A stretch of DNA of 64,000 nucleotides from Pollenia angustigena (GCA_930367215.1 OV884059.1:239629803-239693802); one strand, 5' to 3'. Counted from the stretch's first letter, positions 10,646 to 22,161 are shown. Notes: generated by a model not told the origin, from the letters alone. Program-made: numbers and translations.

Positions 10646-12182
10646 TGAAACAAGTAAGAGTGCTATATTCGGCTGTGCCGAATCTTATATACCCTTCACC
10701 ATTGTGCGAGCAGAATACAGAGCAACTAGACAAAAACTAAATAATTTTTACATATACATACATATTTGCAATACATCAAACTTCATTATAAATAAAATTT
10801 AAAAAGCGAAAACTGGTAAATATTTTTTTTAAATCTTTTGTAGAACATAAAAAAATAAAAATATTAAAAAAAAAAATTTCTTTTTAAAAAACCAAGAGTC
10901 GAACCGGGAACTCTCAGTTTCTAACAAACCCCCTAGACAACTGAACCATGAAGGATCGTTAATCGAATATCATTAAAATGAAATATGGCACGTTGACTGT
11001 TCACAAAATTCAACAAAGTTTTGTTGTAATTACTTCTGATGTTTTTGTTCACCACAAAGTTGGGAAATATATTCACCAAAATAGTTTGCGCCATGTATGT
11101 GTGTTTGTTTGTTTGTTTTCTTTTATCTTTTTTGGCGAGTTTTTAAGTAGCAAAAAACACAAAAATTCCTAGTTTCTATTTGTAAAACCATATTGGGCAT
11201 TATGCTAGTATATGTAAGCAATTGAAAGGGGGGGTAGAAGGACATCACATGGTTAAATCAAGTTCTCTCCTCATAAGGTCCCAGAATATATATACTTTAT
11301 GGGGTCTAAAATCAATATTATGGAAATTACAAACGTTATGACAAACTTATATATACCCTTTTCCACCTGAGGTGAAGGGTATAAAAAGAGTAATTTTTGG
11401 GATTTCAGTATTTTGATTATAACTCAGCCATTTTTTTACCGATTTGACAGATTTATATACCGACGTGTTTAAGAAGAAATTTGCCAGTTAGTTGGGTTAT
11501 AAAACTTGGACTCGGGGAGATCTATGGTTCCCGAAAGTTGGTCATAACTTTTTTGTATCTGAACCGATTTTCCCGAGTTTTTTATAAAATATGTTCTACT
11601 AAAAATTTCCGATATTTTGATATATAAGTCATATCCATAGGACATATTGCAGCCCTTAAATTTAGGTTTTTATAAAATTTTTAATTTTTTTTGTACGGGA
11701 GGTACCACGCCCACTTCTCCACTCCCGCCCACATTTTGTAGGATGGTGTGTATTGGCAACCTAAATGTGTGTACCTAAATTGGAAACTTTGGCTCTTGCC
11801 GTTCTCAAGATATACAGAAATTAAAAAAATACAACAACAACAAGGGATTTTTGGAAAAATTTAGAGGTAGTCGTGGTTTTTTGCTCATATCTACGTCATT
11901 TTTGGACCGATCTGGCTGAATTTAAATAGCAAGAAATGGTGGACTGTATGTAATATAAATGTAAAACAACCTAGCCGCTATCATGTCTGGATTATCCGGA
12001 AAACACATATCAAACGTAAGACGGACAGACGGACAGACGGACATCGTTAAATCAAGTTCTCTCCTCATAAGGTCCCAGAATATATATACTTTATGGGGTC
12101 TAAAATCAATATTGTGGAAATTACAAACGTTATGACAAACTTATATATACCCTTTTCCACCTGAGGTGAAGGGTATAAAAAT
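10646..12182. repeat. Dispersed fly repeat 'ttcggctgtgccgaa' with internal duplication
   Basis: Begins with acaagtaagagtgctatatt, then cggctgtgccgaatcttata and tacccttcacc; ends ggtgaagggtataaaa. The terminal 135 bp occurs twice in direct orientation (11252-11386 and 12046-12180), differing at one base that I could see. The middle (11400-12040) is a diverged non-coding part with 'acggacagacggacagacgg'. A related tail lies at 53180-53335. Confidence 0.8.
10891..10955 (-). repeat. tRNA-like segment within the dispersed repeat
   Basis: On the minus strand: tggttcagttgtctaggggg (A-box-like), then ttcccggttcgactcttgg (B-box-like) at SINE-like spacing. There is no complete cloverleaf, so it is not called a tRNA gene. 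Confidence 0.45.
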
Positions 12183-12242
12183 ATAGGAAAGCATTTTGAA
12201 AGGCCTTATGGCTTATTAAAACACATACATACATGCTTAAAA

Positions 12243-13240
12243 GGTGGCATGTCATAACGCCCGGACATCCATGGACACTGTGACACTTTTGAAAATGTCA
12301 TAATGTCCGTGAGCATTAAGACACTTTGCAAATGGACATTATGTCATTCTTAAAAATGTCATAAGGTCCATAATTACTAAAGATGTTAAATACAAAAAAA
12401 GATCTACATACACGTAGAGAAAAACATGTTTTATTATGATCACAACCAACAAAACTATTTTTAAAGAAGCTTATTTAACCATAATATGGTTGTTGGAGAC
12501 AATGATTTGGTTAAATTAAAAATAATATGGGTAAAAAATTTTTAAAAATGGGTTTGTTGTTTTTTCTCTGGGTGCATATATTAAATATATAACAGAAACA
12601 CTCTTGGGCGCCAGCATTTTCTCCCCTAAGGTGTAACAAATACCGGCATAGCCGGCCTTCGGCCGGGCGCAAGGATTTTCTGCTCTATGGTATAACAAAG
12701 ACCGGCTTCGCTAACTAAAGCTTTTCTGCACAGACGGCCTTTGGGCGGGCGCAAGTATTTTTTCCTTTTTGGTACCGGTTTCGCTAAATAAAGCTTCTAA
12801 AATCTGCCTTGTTTCCGAACGAAGGCCGACTTCGCAGATAAGCTTAAGTTAGCTAAGCCAGTTTTTGTTATACCATAGAGGAGGAAATCCTTGCGCCCGG
12901 CCGAAGGCCGGCTATGCAGAGAAGCTTTAGTTAGCAAAGCCGGTGTTTGTTATACCATAGAGGCCGGCTGTGCAGAGAAGCTTTAGTTAGGGAAGCTGGT
13001 ACTTGTTTTATCAAAGAGGAGAAAATCCATGCGCTCGGCCAAAGGCCGGCTATGCTTTCAAGTTTATAAGCATGTTGTGGACATTATGACACTCTACAAA
13101 GTGTCATAACGTCCACGGACATTATGACTCTGCTCTGATGGACATTATGACACTTTTAAAAGTGTCATAAAATCCATGGACACTGTGACACTTTTTGGAG
13201 TCCACGGACACTATGACACTGGACGTAATGACATACCACC
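12243..13240. mobile_element. Palindrome-rich non-autonomous transposon (998 bp)
   Basis: Exact 8-bp target duplication gcttaaaa (12235-12242 and 13241-13248). TIRs are ggtggcatgtcataacgccc on the left and ggacgtaatgacataccacc on the right. Both subterminal regions are strings of 'ggacattatgacacttttaa' type palindromes. The centre (about 12590-13060) is GC-richer and made of imperfect repeats in both orientations, with the key words ggccggcttc, cggccgaaggccgg and gttataccatagag. No transposase frame. A second copy is at 63338-63845. An 8-bp duplication suits hAT, P or Merlin; the terminus does not decide. Confidence 0.8.
12411..12577. mobile_element. Possible MITE nested in the palindrome-rich element
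   Basis: Weak terminal symmetry: acacgtagagaaaaacatg on the left and ttgttttttctctgggtg on the right. Similar words occur near 33170 and 44340. Low support. Confidence 0.3.
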
Positions 13241-13248
13241 GCTTAAAA

Positions 13249-14229
13249 CACTGATTTATTTTCCAGAAAATATTTATAGAGAAAATTATTCTACAGGCCT
13301 CCAATGTCTTCTAACAAAGACCTCACAGTAGGCGACTTTTAATTCATTTTACAAAGGACAAAGTATGCGTATTTGCATTATGTAAACAATTTATTTACAC
13401 TTCTGTTTTTGACTTAAAAGGGAGTTTTAAGCAATTTTTTCATGAATGCATTTTTGTGATTGTAGATTTTAAGGTCCTTGAAGACCCATTTTGTTTTATT
13501 GCCTATTTTTCCATTTAGATACAATCACAATGACGTTGAGGAATATCGTTATTTCAATTTTCTATTAACACAAAACAAGTCAGTTTAAATAAAATAACCT
13601 CAGTACTGAATTCATTGTTCACAATTCTAAAGCTATGTTCAGATCTATTAAATATTTGACGTCCTACACGTAACCACTAGTTTAAATAAAAAATTAATTT
13701 GCTTTTGCAAAACATTTGTCCATTTAACAGTTTCCTTATTATATTGTGCAATTATCTTCTTACAAATGAGGTTTAGAAAACCAAAATAAATTGATACAAA
13801 TAAAGCAAAAAGTGGATTAATTTACTGGTCACGTTTTTTGCATTTTTGTGAAAAATCTTTATTAGGTCTGAACATAACATAAACTTTTTTTTGAAACTTG
13901 AATGTCGGAAGCAATAAAAATATGCGATTTGATACCAAAATTGATGTAGCAAATTTTTAGACTGATTAGATGGCGCCAACCCGTGCCATAATGAGGTCAA
14001 AGGTAAAAATTTTTAAAAACCACCAAAATACTTTTTTTGTTGCAATTTATAATTTTTTTTATAAGAAATACTATAAGTTTAATTTTAATTAAATGGGCTT
14101 ATTATTTTTATTTTAAATCAATGAAGATTTTATTAGGCTGGCAAGTCATTACGGTAGCCCTCTACAACATGCAACAAGTACTGTTTATCGTCTTCGTTGT
14201 GTGTTTATCGTCTTCGTTGTGTGCAATAA
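13249..14229. other. Gene-free spacer
   Basis: AT-rich with no supported feature. Short ORFs at 13122-13304 and 13773-14000 show no motif. A direct repeat of about 20 bp (tttatcgtcttcgttgtgtg) occurs twice at about 14187-14223. Confidence 0.4.
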
Positions 14230-15107
14230 TCCCCTTTATCAGTTGCATATCGTTACATTAACTGCATGTGTGGTTCTAAGCCAATATGGAATATAGAGAC
14301 TTACTAAGAAAATGCTACGTACTTCATTGAACTGACACGCAAAAGTTTTAAAGTGTGCTTGAATAATATACAATTTTTAGACAATAGACAGCCTTGGACA
14401 TGAATCTTGAATGAGGCGTCGCTCCAGGAGCACGTAATGTGAAATTGAGAATGCTACCACCAAGAAAAATAACTGCAAGTTCTAAGAGTTCTTTATAATC
14501 TTGTCGAATGTGGACTTTCGCTAAATATTAAAAACAAAAGTGATTGCTTGTTTCGCGTTCGTTGAAAAATATGACACTCAAACCGTGTTCATTCTGCTTA
14601 CAAGTGTTGTATCCCTTTGAATTAAGTCAGCTCCATTCACGGCATTTGATTTTTCGAAATAAAACTTAGATATAGCTTTTAAGAGGATTTCTGCAAAATA
14701 GTGGTAACATGCTTACCACAATAAGCTGAGTTCCAACAAATTTCCAGCACCACTATGAGGGCCAGTATTTACAGTAGTTTTATCAAAACATGCATTTCTA
14801 ATAAATCCAGGATATTCTTTTTTAGCAAATAGTCGTAGACTGATTAAGTGACTGCATCACCAGTACCATATTTAATGATGGGTATATCTATCAATTTATC
14901 ATCGTTATTCGACGTGAGCACAATAGCCAAGCGATCAACTTTATCTTTTCCAGTAATTGCAGGTAGCAGCTTTTCGTCGTTACCCACATTCAAAATTCCA
15001 AAAAACAAAATATCCCATATTAGCTGCGCCAGGTCTATTGGATATCTCTTCATTATAGCACAAAGTTTAATTACTATTTTTCTTCCTGAATAGGCTTTAT
15101 CCTTCAT
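14230..15107 (-). pseudogene. Decayed transposase-like protein of an unnamed arthropod family
   Basis: The first part reads LNVGNDEKLLPAITGKDKVD, then RLAIVLTSN and PIIKYGTGDAV. Continuing down the minus strand in shifted frames gives FDKTTVNTGPHSGAGNLLE, YHYFAEILLKAISKFYF, then DYKELLELAVIFLGG and APGATPHSRFMSKAVYCLKI. These follow, in order, blocks that I recall from abundant uncharacterised arthropod proteins: GK-VDRLPILVS, CFDTTASNTG-NGAC-LLE, RHH-E-VL, REFLELTIIFLGG, and PGAMHHARWMAKAIYSLKI. At least four frame changes make it a pseudogene. The same blocks, more diverged, occur in the gene at 23256-25596. I cannot give the family a name; the DDE-type role is inference. Confidence 0.6.
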
Positions 15108-15540
15108 AATTCTCTTAAGGGTATTCGAATCTTAACAAAATTTAACGGATTTAACAAGGCAATTTTAATCAAACAAGGTCAGAATTGGCTTTAACTCTCA
15201 TATTAATGCTTACAAATTTTCTTTTTATGACATAAAATTATCTAAAACTAAATTAATGAGAAGCAATTCCTGAAGATTCCTTTATTTCCTCATTAGCTCT
15301 CCAACCGGATTTTATTTATATTAATTTTTTTTTATATCTGTATACATTTTCAATTCCACATCATGATTGGAGGGCAGGGTATTTCAATACTAATGACTTT
15401 TTTTCTGGGTTATACATTTGTTTCCTTTATTCTGCCTTTTGCCATTATTTCTATTATTTTCTTAAAATAAATCTACTATTGTGTTCTTTTCAAATAATGT
15501 TATCCAACAAAAAAAATATGTTAATAAGATTTCTCTATGA
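15108..15540. other. AT-rich spacer upstream of the pseudogene
   Basis: May include the decayed N-terminal part of the minus-strand pseudogene, but I could not align any block. No other feature. Confidence 0.3.
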
Positions 15541-15850
15541 CGTGCTTAATTCCCGATTTGTATACCCTCCACCACAATTAGTTGTGAAGTGGGTATACTA
15601 AGTTTGTCATTCCGTGTGAAACTTTTTTATTATTCATCTCAGACCCAATCTGGCTCCGTGAGTAATTCTAAGTCGATTTAGCTATGTCCGTCTGTCCTTC
15701 TGGAGCAAAACTCAAAAGAAATCAACAAACTTTGTGTCAAATTGCTTGTAAGCAGTTTGGGATTGAAATCCTGCAAAATGGGTTCAGTAGGATCAGAGCT
15801 AGGAATTAAAATGTGCAACGACCACCTAAAAAATTTATAAAATTTTATTT
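15541..15850. repeat. Dispersed 'tataccctccaccac' fly repeat
   Basis: A stub of R1 (cgtgcttaattcccg) joins tataccctccaccacaatta, gtgggtatactaagtttgtc and attccgtgtgaaac. The beginning is a short palindrome of the 'taccctcc..gtgggtata' type. Similar blocks are common in higher flies by my recollection. Non-coding. Confidence 0.6.
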
Positions 15851-16984
15851 ATTTATTTATAAATTTTTCTTGTTATTCGACTGGAAATCACGCAGTAAAA
15901 TTTCGTTAGTAGCGGTCCATAATTTACCGTAGGCCCCCATATAAACCCTACTTATTTATTAAAAATGCTATAATAACGAAATTTGGCACGTCACAGTTTT
16001 ATATGACTAGAAATAACACCGAGAAATTTCGTGAAGATCGCTCCATAATTCAAAAAAAAAAAAATAATAGTGTTGCCGAGTTTCGGATTTTTTTTTTTTA
16101 ATGTATGTGGTCAACCGTTTTTAAGTTATTGCAATATATGTAGTGAATGCGCCTGAACTTTGGACATAGAGGTATTTTTTTCAGTTATAAAGTCTTGTAA
16201 CTCAGTAAATCTTTATCCGATCGACACAGAGAAAAATGCAAAATGTTAAATCTTGTACAATTCAGTTGAACTGTTCTCGAGATTTTTCGAAATACCTTAA
16301 ACAACTGCAAAAAAACACGATTTTTGCATATAATTCGAAAACGCTTCTTTAGACAAATAAATGAATGCCATATTCGTGATCAGCAGCCCCGATTTATCTT
16401 ATAAAACATCGCATTTTAGAGGTTATGGCAAAAAGTTAAACATTTGTGAACCAGTGTTATTTAAATAAAATTTAAGCTTTTTAAATACGCCTAAAACCGT
16501 AGCAGATATAATTATTGTGGTAAAATTTCTTCCAACTAAGTTTCATATTGCCAGAAAAATGTTTGTTAATTTTGTAATATACGGTCCATAATTGATCCCA
16601 TATTTAACAGCCTTCTTAAATTCACTGTAAACGCTAAAACTTATTTCACCGCTGTTTTGAAATATATTTAAATTTATGTTTTTAATACCAGAAATCATTC
16701 TGCAGCATTTTAGGATTATTGGTTTATTTAAATTCGGCTTAAACTGTTACGAATCATGATATTTTACTTTAGCTAGCTAAAATTGCTAAAAAAAGCATAA
16801 AACTATTTGATTGTCCGGTAATAATTTAAAATATGTCTAAACGACAACCAATTTTATTGCTGTTGTCTGCTTTTATAAAGATAATTTTATAATAAATAGA
16901 TATCCTATAGATCCTATAGATAGATCATATAGTTATAGATCGGCGGAGGCACTCTTATTTGTTATGTTAGATAAATACACCGAT
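15851..16984. other. Gene-free interspersed AT-rich sequence
   Basis: No ORF of note. Phrases such as 'gtgaatgcgcctgaactttg' and 'cagttataaagtcttgtaac' resemble the non-coding arms of the long-TIR elements at 22.6 and 47.8 kb in style only. A short satellite-like 'atcctatagat' cluster lies at 16900-16940. Confidence 0.35.
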
Positions 16985-17235
16985 ATTTATTGTTGAGCGA
17001 AAGCTAGTTTTTTTGCGCATTTCGCTGGTTGCTTAGGCCAGATCATCAGGAAACCTTTTTGTAAAGACTTTACAAACATATCAAAGTCTTATTTGCAAAT
17101 GATATCAAAGCTAAGACAAAATACCAACAATAAACAGTCAGTTTATCATTCCTTTCATTCCCCTATAATTGGTTTGCTTTTTTCCGACTCGAATAGCAGT
17201 TGTAAGTGGGTAAAAATAAAAACAAAATTATAAAA
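16985..17235 (+). repeat. R1 dispersed repeat, copy 2
   Basis: Contains gcgcatttcgctggttgctt, aggccagatcatcaggaaac and a tail ending gttgtaagtgggtaaaaata. Same order as the copies at 4965 and 34570, 5' truncated. Confidence 0.7.
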
Positions 17236-19380
17236 AGGAAATATCTGACATGTTTCACTATCAATTTGATTAAAGCGTTAGAAATGAAGCCAAATTAAAA
17301 AATCCGTTTTGTTGTTGTTTTTTAATTAATTTTGTAAACTTTTTTGTTTGTATTTTTTGCTTAAAGATATTAAACTTTATAATAAAATAACATGAACACC
17401 ATTATAAATAATGAACACTTCTGATTATACCAATGAATTTCCAACCTCTTTTTTAACATTCATGGACTGATCTGAGGAACATATTTTAAACGCTTTTCAC
17501 ATAAAACAACTAGACCAACTTGAAATTACAAAAAGCTCCTAGATCATAGTCGACTTGCCACAGTGTATTGCTATTTTCTTTACATAACTGTTGCAGCAAC
17601 CATGGACAAGTATTGAGAAGAAACAGTTCGTTTGGCTAGACATTATTTAGAATTTACGTGGGGACTTGCCTGCTCGTCCTAAACCAACGGTGTTCAAAAG
17701 CTCTGGATGGTCACAATAAGCACTCTTAGTTTTGACTGGATTATACAACACACATGGTTGGCAATTTTTATTGTTTATGTTTGGCTGGATTAAGTATGTT
17801 TGCCTCTTACTTGCAGTTGGAGCTATCCTAGCCTTCACTGCAGCTTCTGATGATAGGCTGCTGAAACTTAGGGAGATCCGCCAGCAGGTCCCGAAATTTC
17901 CCGCAATGCGTGAAAAGTAAGCTCTTAACGCTGGCATATTTAAAATCTTCGTTTTCGTGATATTGGGCATATACCAAAATTATTGCATGATTCCCAAACG
18001 AAACTCGCGCAGGACTGAAGTTCCAGTGCATGATTCCCGAACGAAACTCGTGCAGGACTGAAGTTCTAGAAGCTGCTGCTTCCTGCTAAGAATATCTAGT
18101 CAGGCGCGATCACAGGAAGAGAGAGGAATTTCACGGAGCTTCAAAGTTTTTTATGCAGTTTTTGTGAAATGTGAAATGGGATTTTTTTTTATTATTGTAT
18201 TTCATTAAAGACCAACATTTTAAGCAAAACGAAGATCCTCTAACAAAATTTTGTACACACACTTGGTAAAAGCGGCAAAAATCTGTTATTAAATTAACTA
18301 AACCTAGTTTGACTGAGATCTCAAAAACCCACGAACGATTACTGAAATGTTCATTAAGAAATTAATTAATGAAAAAATGTGTGGCAAAACCTATTAGTGT
18401 CATGCTGATATTAATTGTGAAAATCTGAAAAGCATTGAGTCGATTACGTTGTCAAGGAAACTTTTTTAAGTTTAAATCGATTATGCATAACTAAACACCA
18501 CAAAACATTTAACTTATTTAATTTCCAGTTAATACTGATGTTGTTCTTGTACCCTTTTTGGCAAAAATATTATTTTTGTTTTATTTGCAAATGAATTATC
18601 AAATCTGTATGGCTGAACGCTTTGTGTTAACCTACCTTTGCCCCAGAATAATTTTATTTTTAATCTCTAATCAGTGTTGCCAAAATTAAATAATAGCGAA
18701 GGGCAAATCGGACAGAGTTTTATAATACTTTAAGTTGTAAGTATGTAATATATTCGACTATTCTACAGCACGTGAAAATGATATACATATTTATATTTTT
18801 AAAACAAAATAATTGGCTGAGATAGATAAAATAGAAATTTGTTTTGGCAAAACATTTAAATTCCTTAAAATGTTCATAAATCCAATAATAAATTAAAGCA
18901 ATTAAAATATTCAAAGAACAAAAACTAAAACTTAAATAACACATACATAGTTTTGCCAAAATATTTTTAATAAAAAAATATAAAATTAATCTTTTGTTAA
19001 ATTGAAAAAAAAAATAAAGAAAATTTAATTAAATATTGCGAAATACAACTTGCATTGCGACAAGACATTCAAAGCTGAAAGGACAAAAACTGTTTATATA
19101 TAAATCAGAAAGCGCGTGCAATAAAGCGTTCGTTACGCAAAATTTGCCCATATGTCAACAAAAATAAATATTTTAATTCTTAGATGAATTATTTTGAGCG
19201 TAAGTTTGCCATAGAATCCGATAAACATGGTCAACGATTTCATCACACATGTTTACCTATTGAAAAGCGATTTAAATGAAAAGTATACATTTTCTTATAG
19301 CTGAAATATGTAGGACATTGTTTGATAATCATGTAGAATTGCCTAGAGCCAAAAGGAAAATTTTTTAATTAAATGCTTTG
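17236..19380. other. Gene-free region with one 43-bp tandem duplication
   Basis: Opposite-strand ORFs at 17647-17970 and 17732-17920 overlap each other, and neither has a domain that I recognise. The duplication at 17984-18069 is two 43-bp units starting tgcatgattccc. A lone hAT-type end (cagtgttgccaaaatt at about 18672) has no partner. The rest is AT-rich. Confidence 0.4.
17984..18069. repeat. 43-bp tandem duplication
   Basis: Two adjacent units, tgcatgattcccaaacgaaa... and tgcatgattcccgaacgaaa..., differing at about three bases. Confidence 0.85.
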
Positions 19381-19388
19381 GTACTCAC

Positions 19389-21072
19389 TAGGGTATTCAT
19401 TTAATCGACCTTTTGCTTTTGAGGTTTTGGTTTAATCGGTTAGTTTTGTTTTTGATGGGTTAACCGATTAATTAAGTTTTTTTTATAAATTTAGTAATTT
19501 CAATGTATAAAAACGCATTAATTGTTTATTATTTGGAGTTTATTAGTAAAAAAAAACAATAACATATAAAACATAACAATTCTAGAACTAAAACGAGCAA
19601 ACAAAAAAAAAAAAAAAAAAACAATATATAAATATTTATTATGCATTTTTCAATTAATACACAAGGTGTGCTATCAAGTCATATTGTTATAATATCCTAA
19701 ATAACATTTTACAACCGTTTAAAATAAATTTTGTTGTGTTTCAAATAAAATAAAAATTTTAATGCTGTGTTCATTGGTTCTTCATAACTGTACAGTATAA
19801 AACTAAATTATATGCGGTAGCCTACAACAGTCATATCGTCGGCTTAATTTGCAAACCTGCTAGAAAATTAAAAATACAGTTAGTTTTACAACCTTCAAGA
19901 CTTAAATAGAAAAAAAAACACATGCTGGTCGACGAGGCGTACCTTTCTCTACCACACGGCATCAAAATTTAATTTACATAAAAATTGGATTTAGCCGGTT
20001 TGCATATTAAGCCGATCTTATAAAATAATCTTTTAGAAAAGTCATTTATTTTTAATGTTTAGGATTAAAGCTCTTCTTTTCTTTAGTTTTTCCAAAGCTT
20101 GACTTGGAAAAAATTGTTTCACTTATCGTAGATCTTATTTCTCAGTCCTTTTCCAGGATTTCTCTAAACATATAAGATACTCCATTATGCCATTAGAGTT
20201 TTTAAAATTTTTTAACACTTCTCACTTTTTTAGTTAATTCTGTTAAAAGACTGTTATAAGAAGATATAAGAAGAAACAAACCCTGCAAATAATAGGACCA
20301 GTCCAAACACGCGTGTAAAGAGTAGTCCACAAGGGACCTGGACTAGTCTAAAACTAACACAAACGTATGAAAAAAACCTGGTCTATTTAACATTACGATG
20401 TCCTAGGAGAGGACCATATAACCCACCTTTGGACCACTAAGGAGTAGTTTTAAAACTACTCCATGGTATACTCAGAGGATTAGTTTTGAAGTCGTTTAAA
20501 AACGAAAGCATGTCGTTAAAAAACGAAGACATGTCGTCTAACTACAAACACTTTTTAACAGTGACATGGTCCATGCTTGCATTACATCGGACCAGGCCAT
20601 GGAGTAGTCCATTTTATCAAAATGGATCAGGTGCTCCAATTTTATTTGCAGGGAATAACAACAACACATACATGAAACAGAAAAAAGGTGTTGGTTATCA
20701 AAAATTTAACCCATTTTTCGCCACATTCCTGTTGATCGATGATGAAGATAAAAAATCATTGTAATTTTAGTCAACGGTCGGCAGAAAATGGGTTAAAGTT
20801 AAGATCACTGAACACCTTCTTTGTTTGTATGAAAAAAATATTTTCTAAACACATACATTTTGCATATGAGACGAAAAAAATAATTACAATCACAAATATG
20901 TTATAATACTACAAAATATTGAAAATTTTATTACATCGGTTAATCGGTTAATCGACTGAAATTAATCGGTTTAATCGTTAATCGAAAAAAGCCAATTTGA
21001 AATTAACCGGTCAGTTAATCGGGTAGTAATTAATCGGTTAACCGATTGACGGTTAACCGAATGAATACCCTA
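19389..21072. mobile_element. hAT-like non-autonomous transposon (1,684 bp)
   Basis: Exact 8-bp target duplication gtactcac (19381-19388 and 21073-21080). Termini are tagggtattcatttaatcg on the left and ggttaaccgaatgaatacccta on the right, fitting the hAT YARNG start. Both subterminal zones are packed with 'ttaatcggttaatcg' motifs, likely transposase-binding repeats. No transposase frame is seen. A second MITE (20281-20653) is nested inside. Confidence 0.88.
20281..20653. mobile_element. 'ccctgcaaataat' MITE, copy 1 (373 bp)
   Basis: TIRs are ccctgcaaataataggacca on the left and tccaattttatttgcaggg on the right. Inside are subterminal repeats of the 'tggactactcc' type. A shorter relative in inverse orientation lies at 42129-42340 and shares the interior words gatccatt, aatggactactccatgg and gtaatgcaagca. 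The ORF at 20486-20764 crosses the element end and is not a gene. Confidence 0.75.
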
Positions 21073-21080
21073 GTACTCAC

Positions 21081-21420
21081 ATTTCCTTTTTAATTTATGT
21101 ATACTTCTGTAGGTTTAAACTAATCCGCTCAATACCTTTTTTTTCTATTTATTATTATATTAACACTTAAACCACCTTTTAGGAATTTGCTTATTTCTGG
21201 TACTAAAGTAAAATTTTCGTTTCAAGTGTGTTTGGAGACTGTTATAACTATTCATCATTTTTACAATATGGCAACACCACCTTCAGATGTCAACCTTAAG
21301 TTATCGTTGATTCATCTTAACTTCCATTTTTTTTTTTTTTTTTGCTATAACTAATTCAACCTCCATCTTGTTTTATTAAATCTTGTATTAATAACTTCCT
21401 TTTGTAAAAAATATATATAT
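21081..21420. other. AT-rich spacer
   Basis: Contains a T17 run near 21330 and an (AT)n run immediately before the LTR. No gene. Confidence 0.5.
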
Positions 21421-21673
21421 TGTTACGAAAGTAACTTTAGTTAAGACTTAGTTCTAACTATTAGTTAAGAATTAGTTGTATTTATTGGTTAAATTGTATT
21501 TACTAGTTATCTTGTAGTAATTTAATTAGTTTACATTGTTATTAAAATTTGTTATCATTATACATACTTCAACCCCAATGTGCAGAGTACTCTAGAAAAA
21601 GTTGATGTTAAAAAGTCTGTTAAAAAAAGCTATAGTTTAAGTGATGCGACTACTTAACCATAGATGTCGCTAG

Positions 21674-21876
21674 TTATTACTTTTTAACTGTTAAGATTAA
21701 AATACATAACATAGTCAATGTATTAGTCGTTAACATCAAATAGTAAAAGCTCAAACATACCAGAAACATTCTTAGGTATTACTTTGTAACTGTTAAGTTT
21801 AAAATGCATAACATAGTCAATGTATTAGTCGTTAACATCAAATAGTAAAAGCTCAAACATACCAGAAACATTTTGG
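21674..21876. repeat. ~102-bp tandem duplication within the solo LTR
   Basis: Two units beginning tattactttttaactgttaa and tattactttgtaactgttaa, each ending accagaaacatt. LTR enhancers are often tandemly duplicated; an enhancer role here is inference. Confidence 0.85.
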
Positions 21877-21895
21877 AGCTTTCTTGATAAATGTT

Positions 21896-21910
21896 ATTGA
21901 GTATAAATAA
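21896..21910 (+). promoter_or_regulatory. TATA-like box of the solo LTR
   Basis: gagtataaata lies in the LTR about 20 bp after the tandem duplication and upstream of AATAAA-type signals, as in an LTR U3/R layout. Inference from motif and position only. Confidence 0.4.
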
Positions 21911-22161
21911 TTGCGAAATGACGTTGCCAAATCAGTTTTAGTTTAAACTTTCAAGTGTGTGGATCACATAGTGAGCAATAAATAAAAGCTGTAAATTACG
22001 GTTGTTAAAATGACTAAGTACTAAATAAAGTTGTGTAAATTTGTAAACAGTAGCAAAAGTGTTGTGTTTATTTGTTTTATTTGAATTGCAATAAAAGAAC
22101 TCGAAACGGTTTATTATAAAGGAAATAAACCAAAGCGTTGTTGAAAGGCAGTTACGTAACA

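Larger units (their letters stand above)
21421..22161. mobile_element. Solo LTR (741 bp)
   Basis: Begins tgttacgaaagtaac and ends cagttacgtaaca, the TG...CA ends of an LTR with a short inverted end repeat (tgttac/gtaaca). A 4-bp ATAT duplication on both sides fits Gypsy-type insertion, although the left flank is an AT run. It contains a near-perfect ~102-bp internal tandem duplication (about 21674-21775 and 21777-21876), a TATA-like gagtataaata at about 21898, and AATAAA-type signals near 21975-21985 and 22025. No internal retroelement genes lie on either side, hence solo. Orientation cannot be fixed except by the TATA/polyA order, which suggests plus. Confidence 0.7.

Noticed and set aside
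14848..15093. Plus-strand 81-aa ORF
   Set aside because: It is the complementary shadow of the minus-strand pseudogene, which has recognisable blocks.
17647..17970. 107-aa minus-strand ORF with a few Cys residues near its end (possible transposase zinc tail)
   Set aside because: It overlaps a plus-strand ORF, has no conserved block that I can name, and the Cys spacing does not fit piggyBac or other fingers well.
18660..18700. hAT element starting at cagtgttgccaaaatt
   Set aside because: No opposite terminus or 8-bp duplication was found; a chance match or a truncated end.
20486..20764. 92-aa ORF as a gene
   Set aside because: It crosses the right terminus of the nested MITE, so it is a chance frame over a transposon junction.
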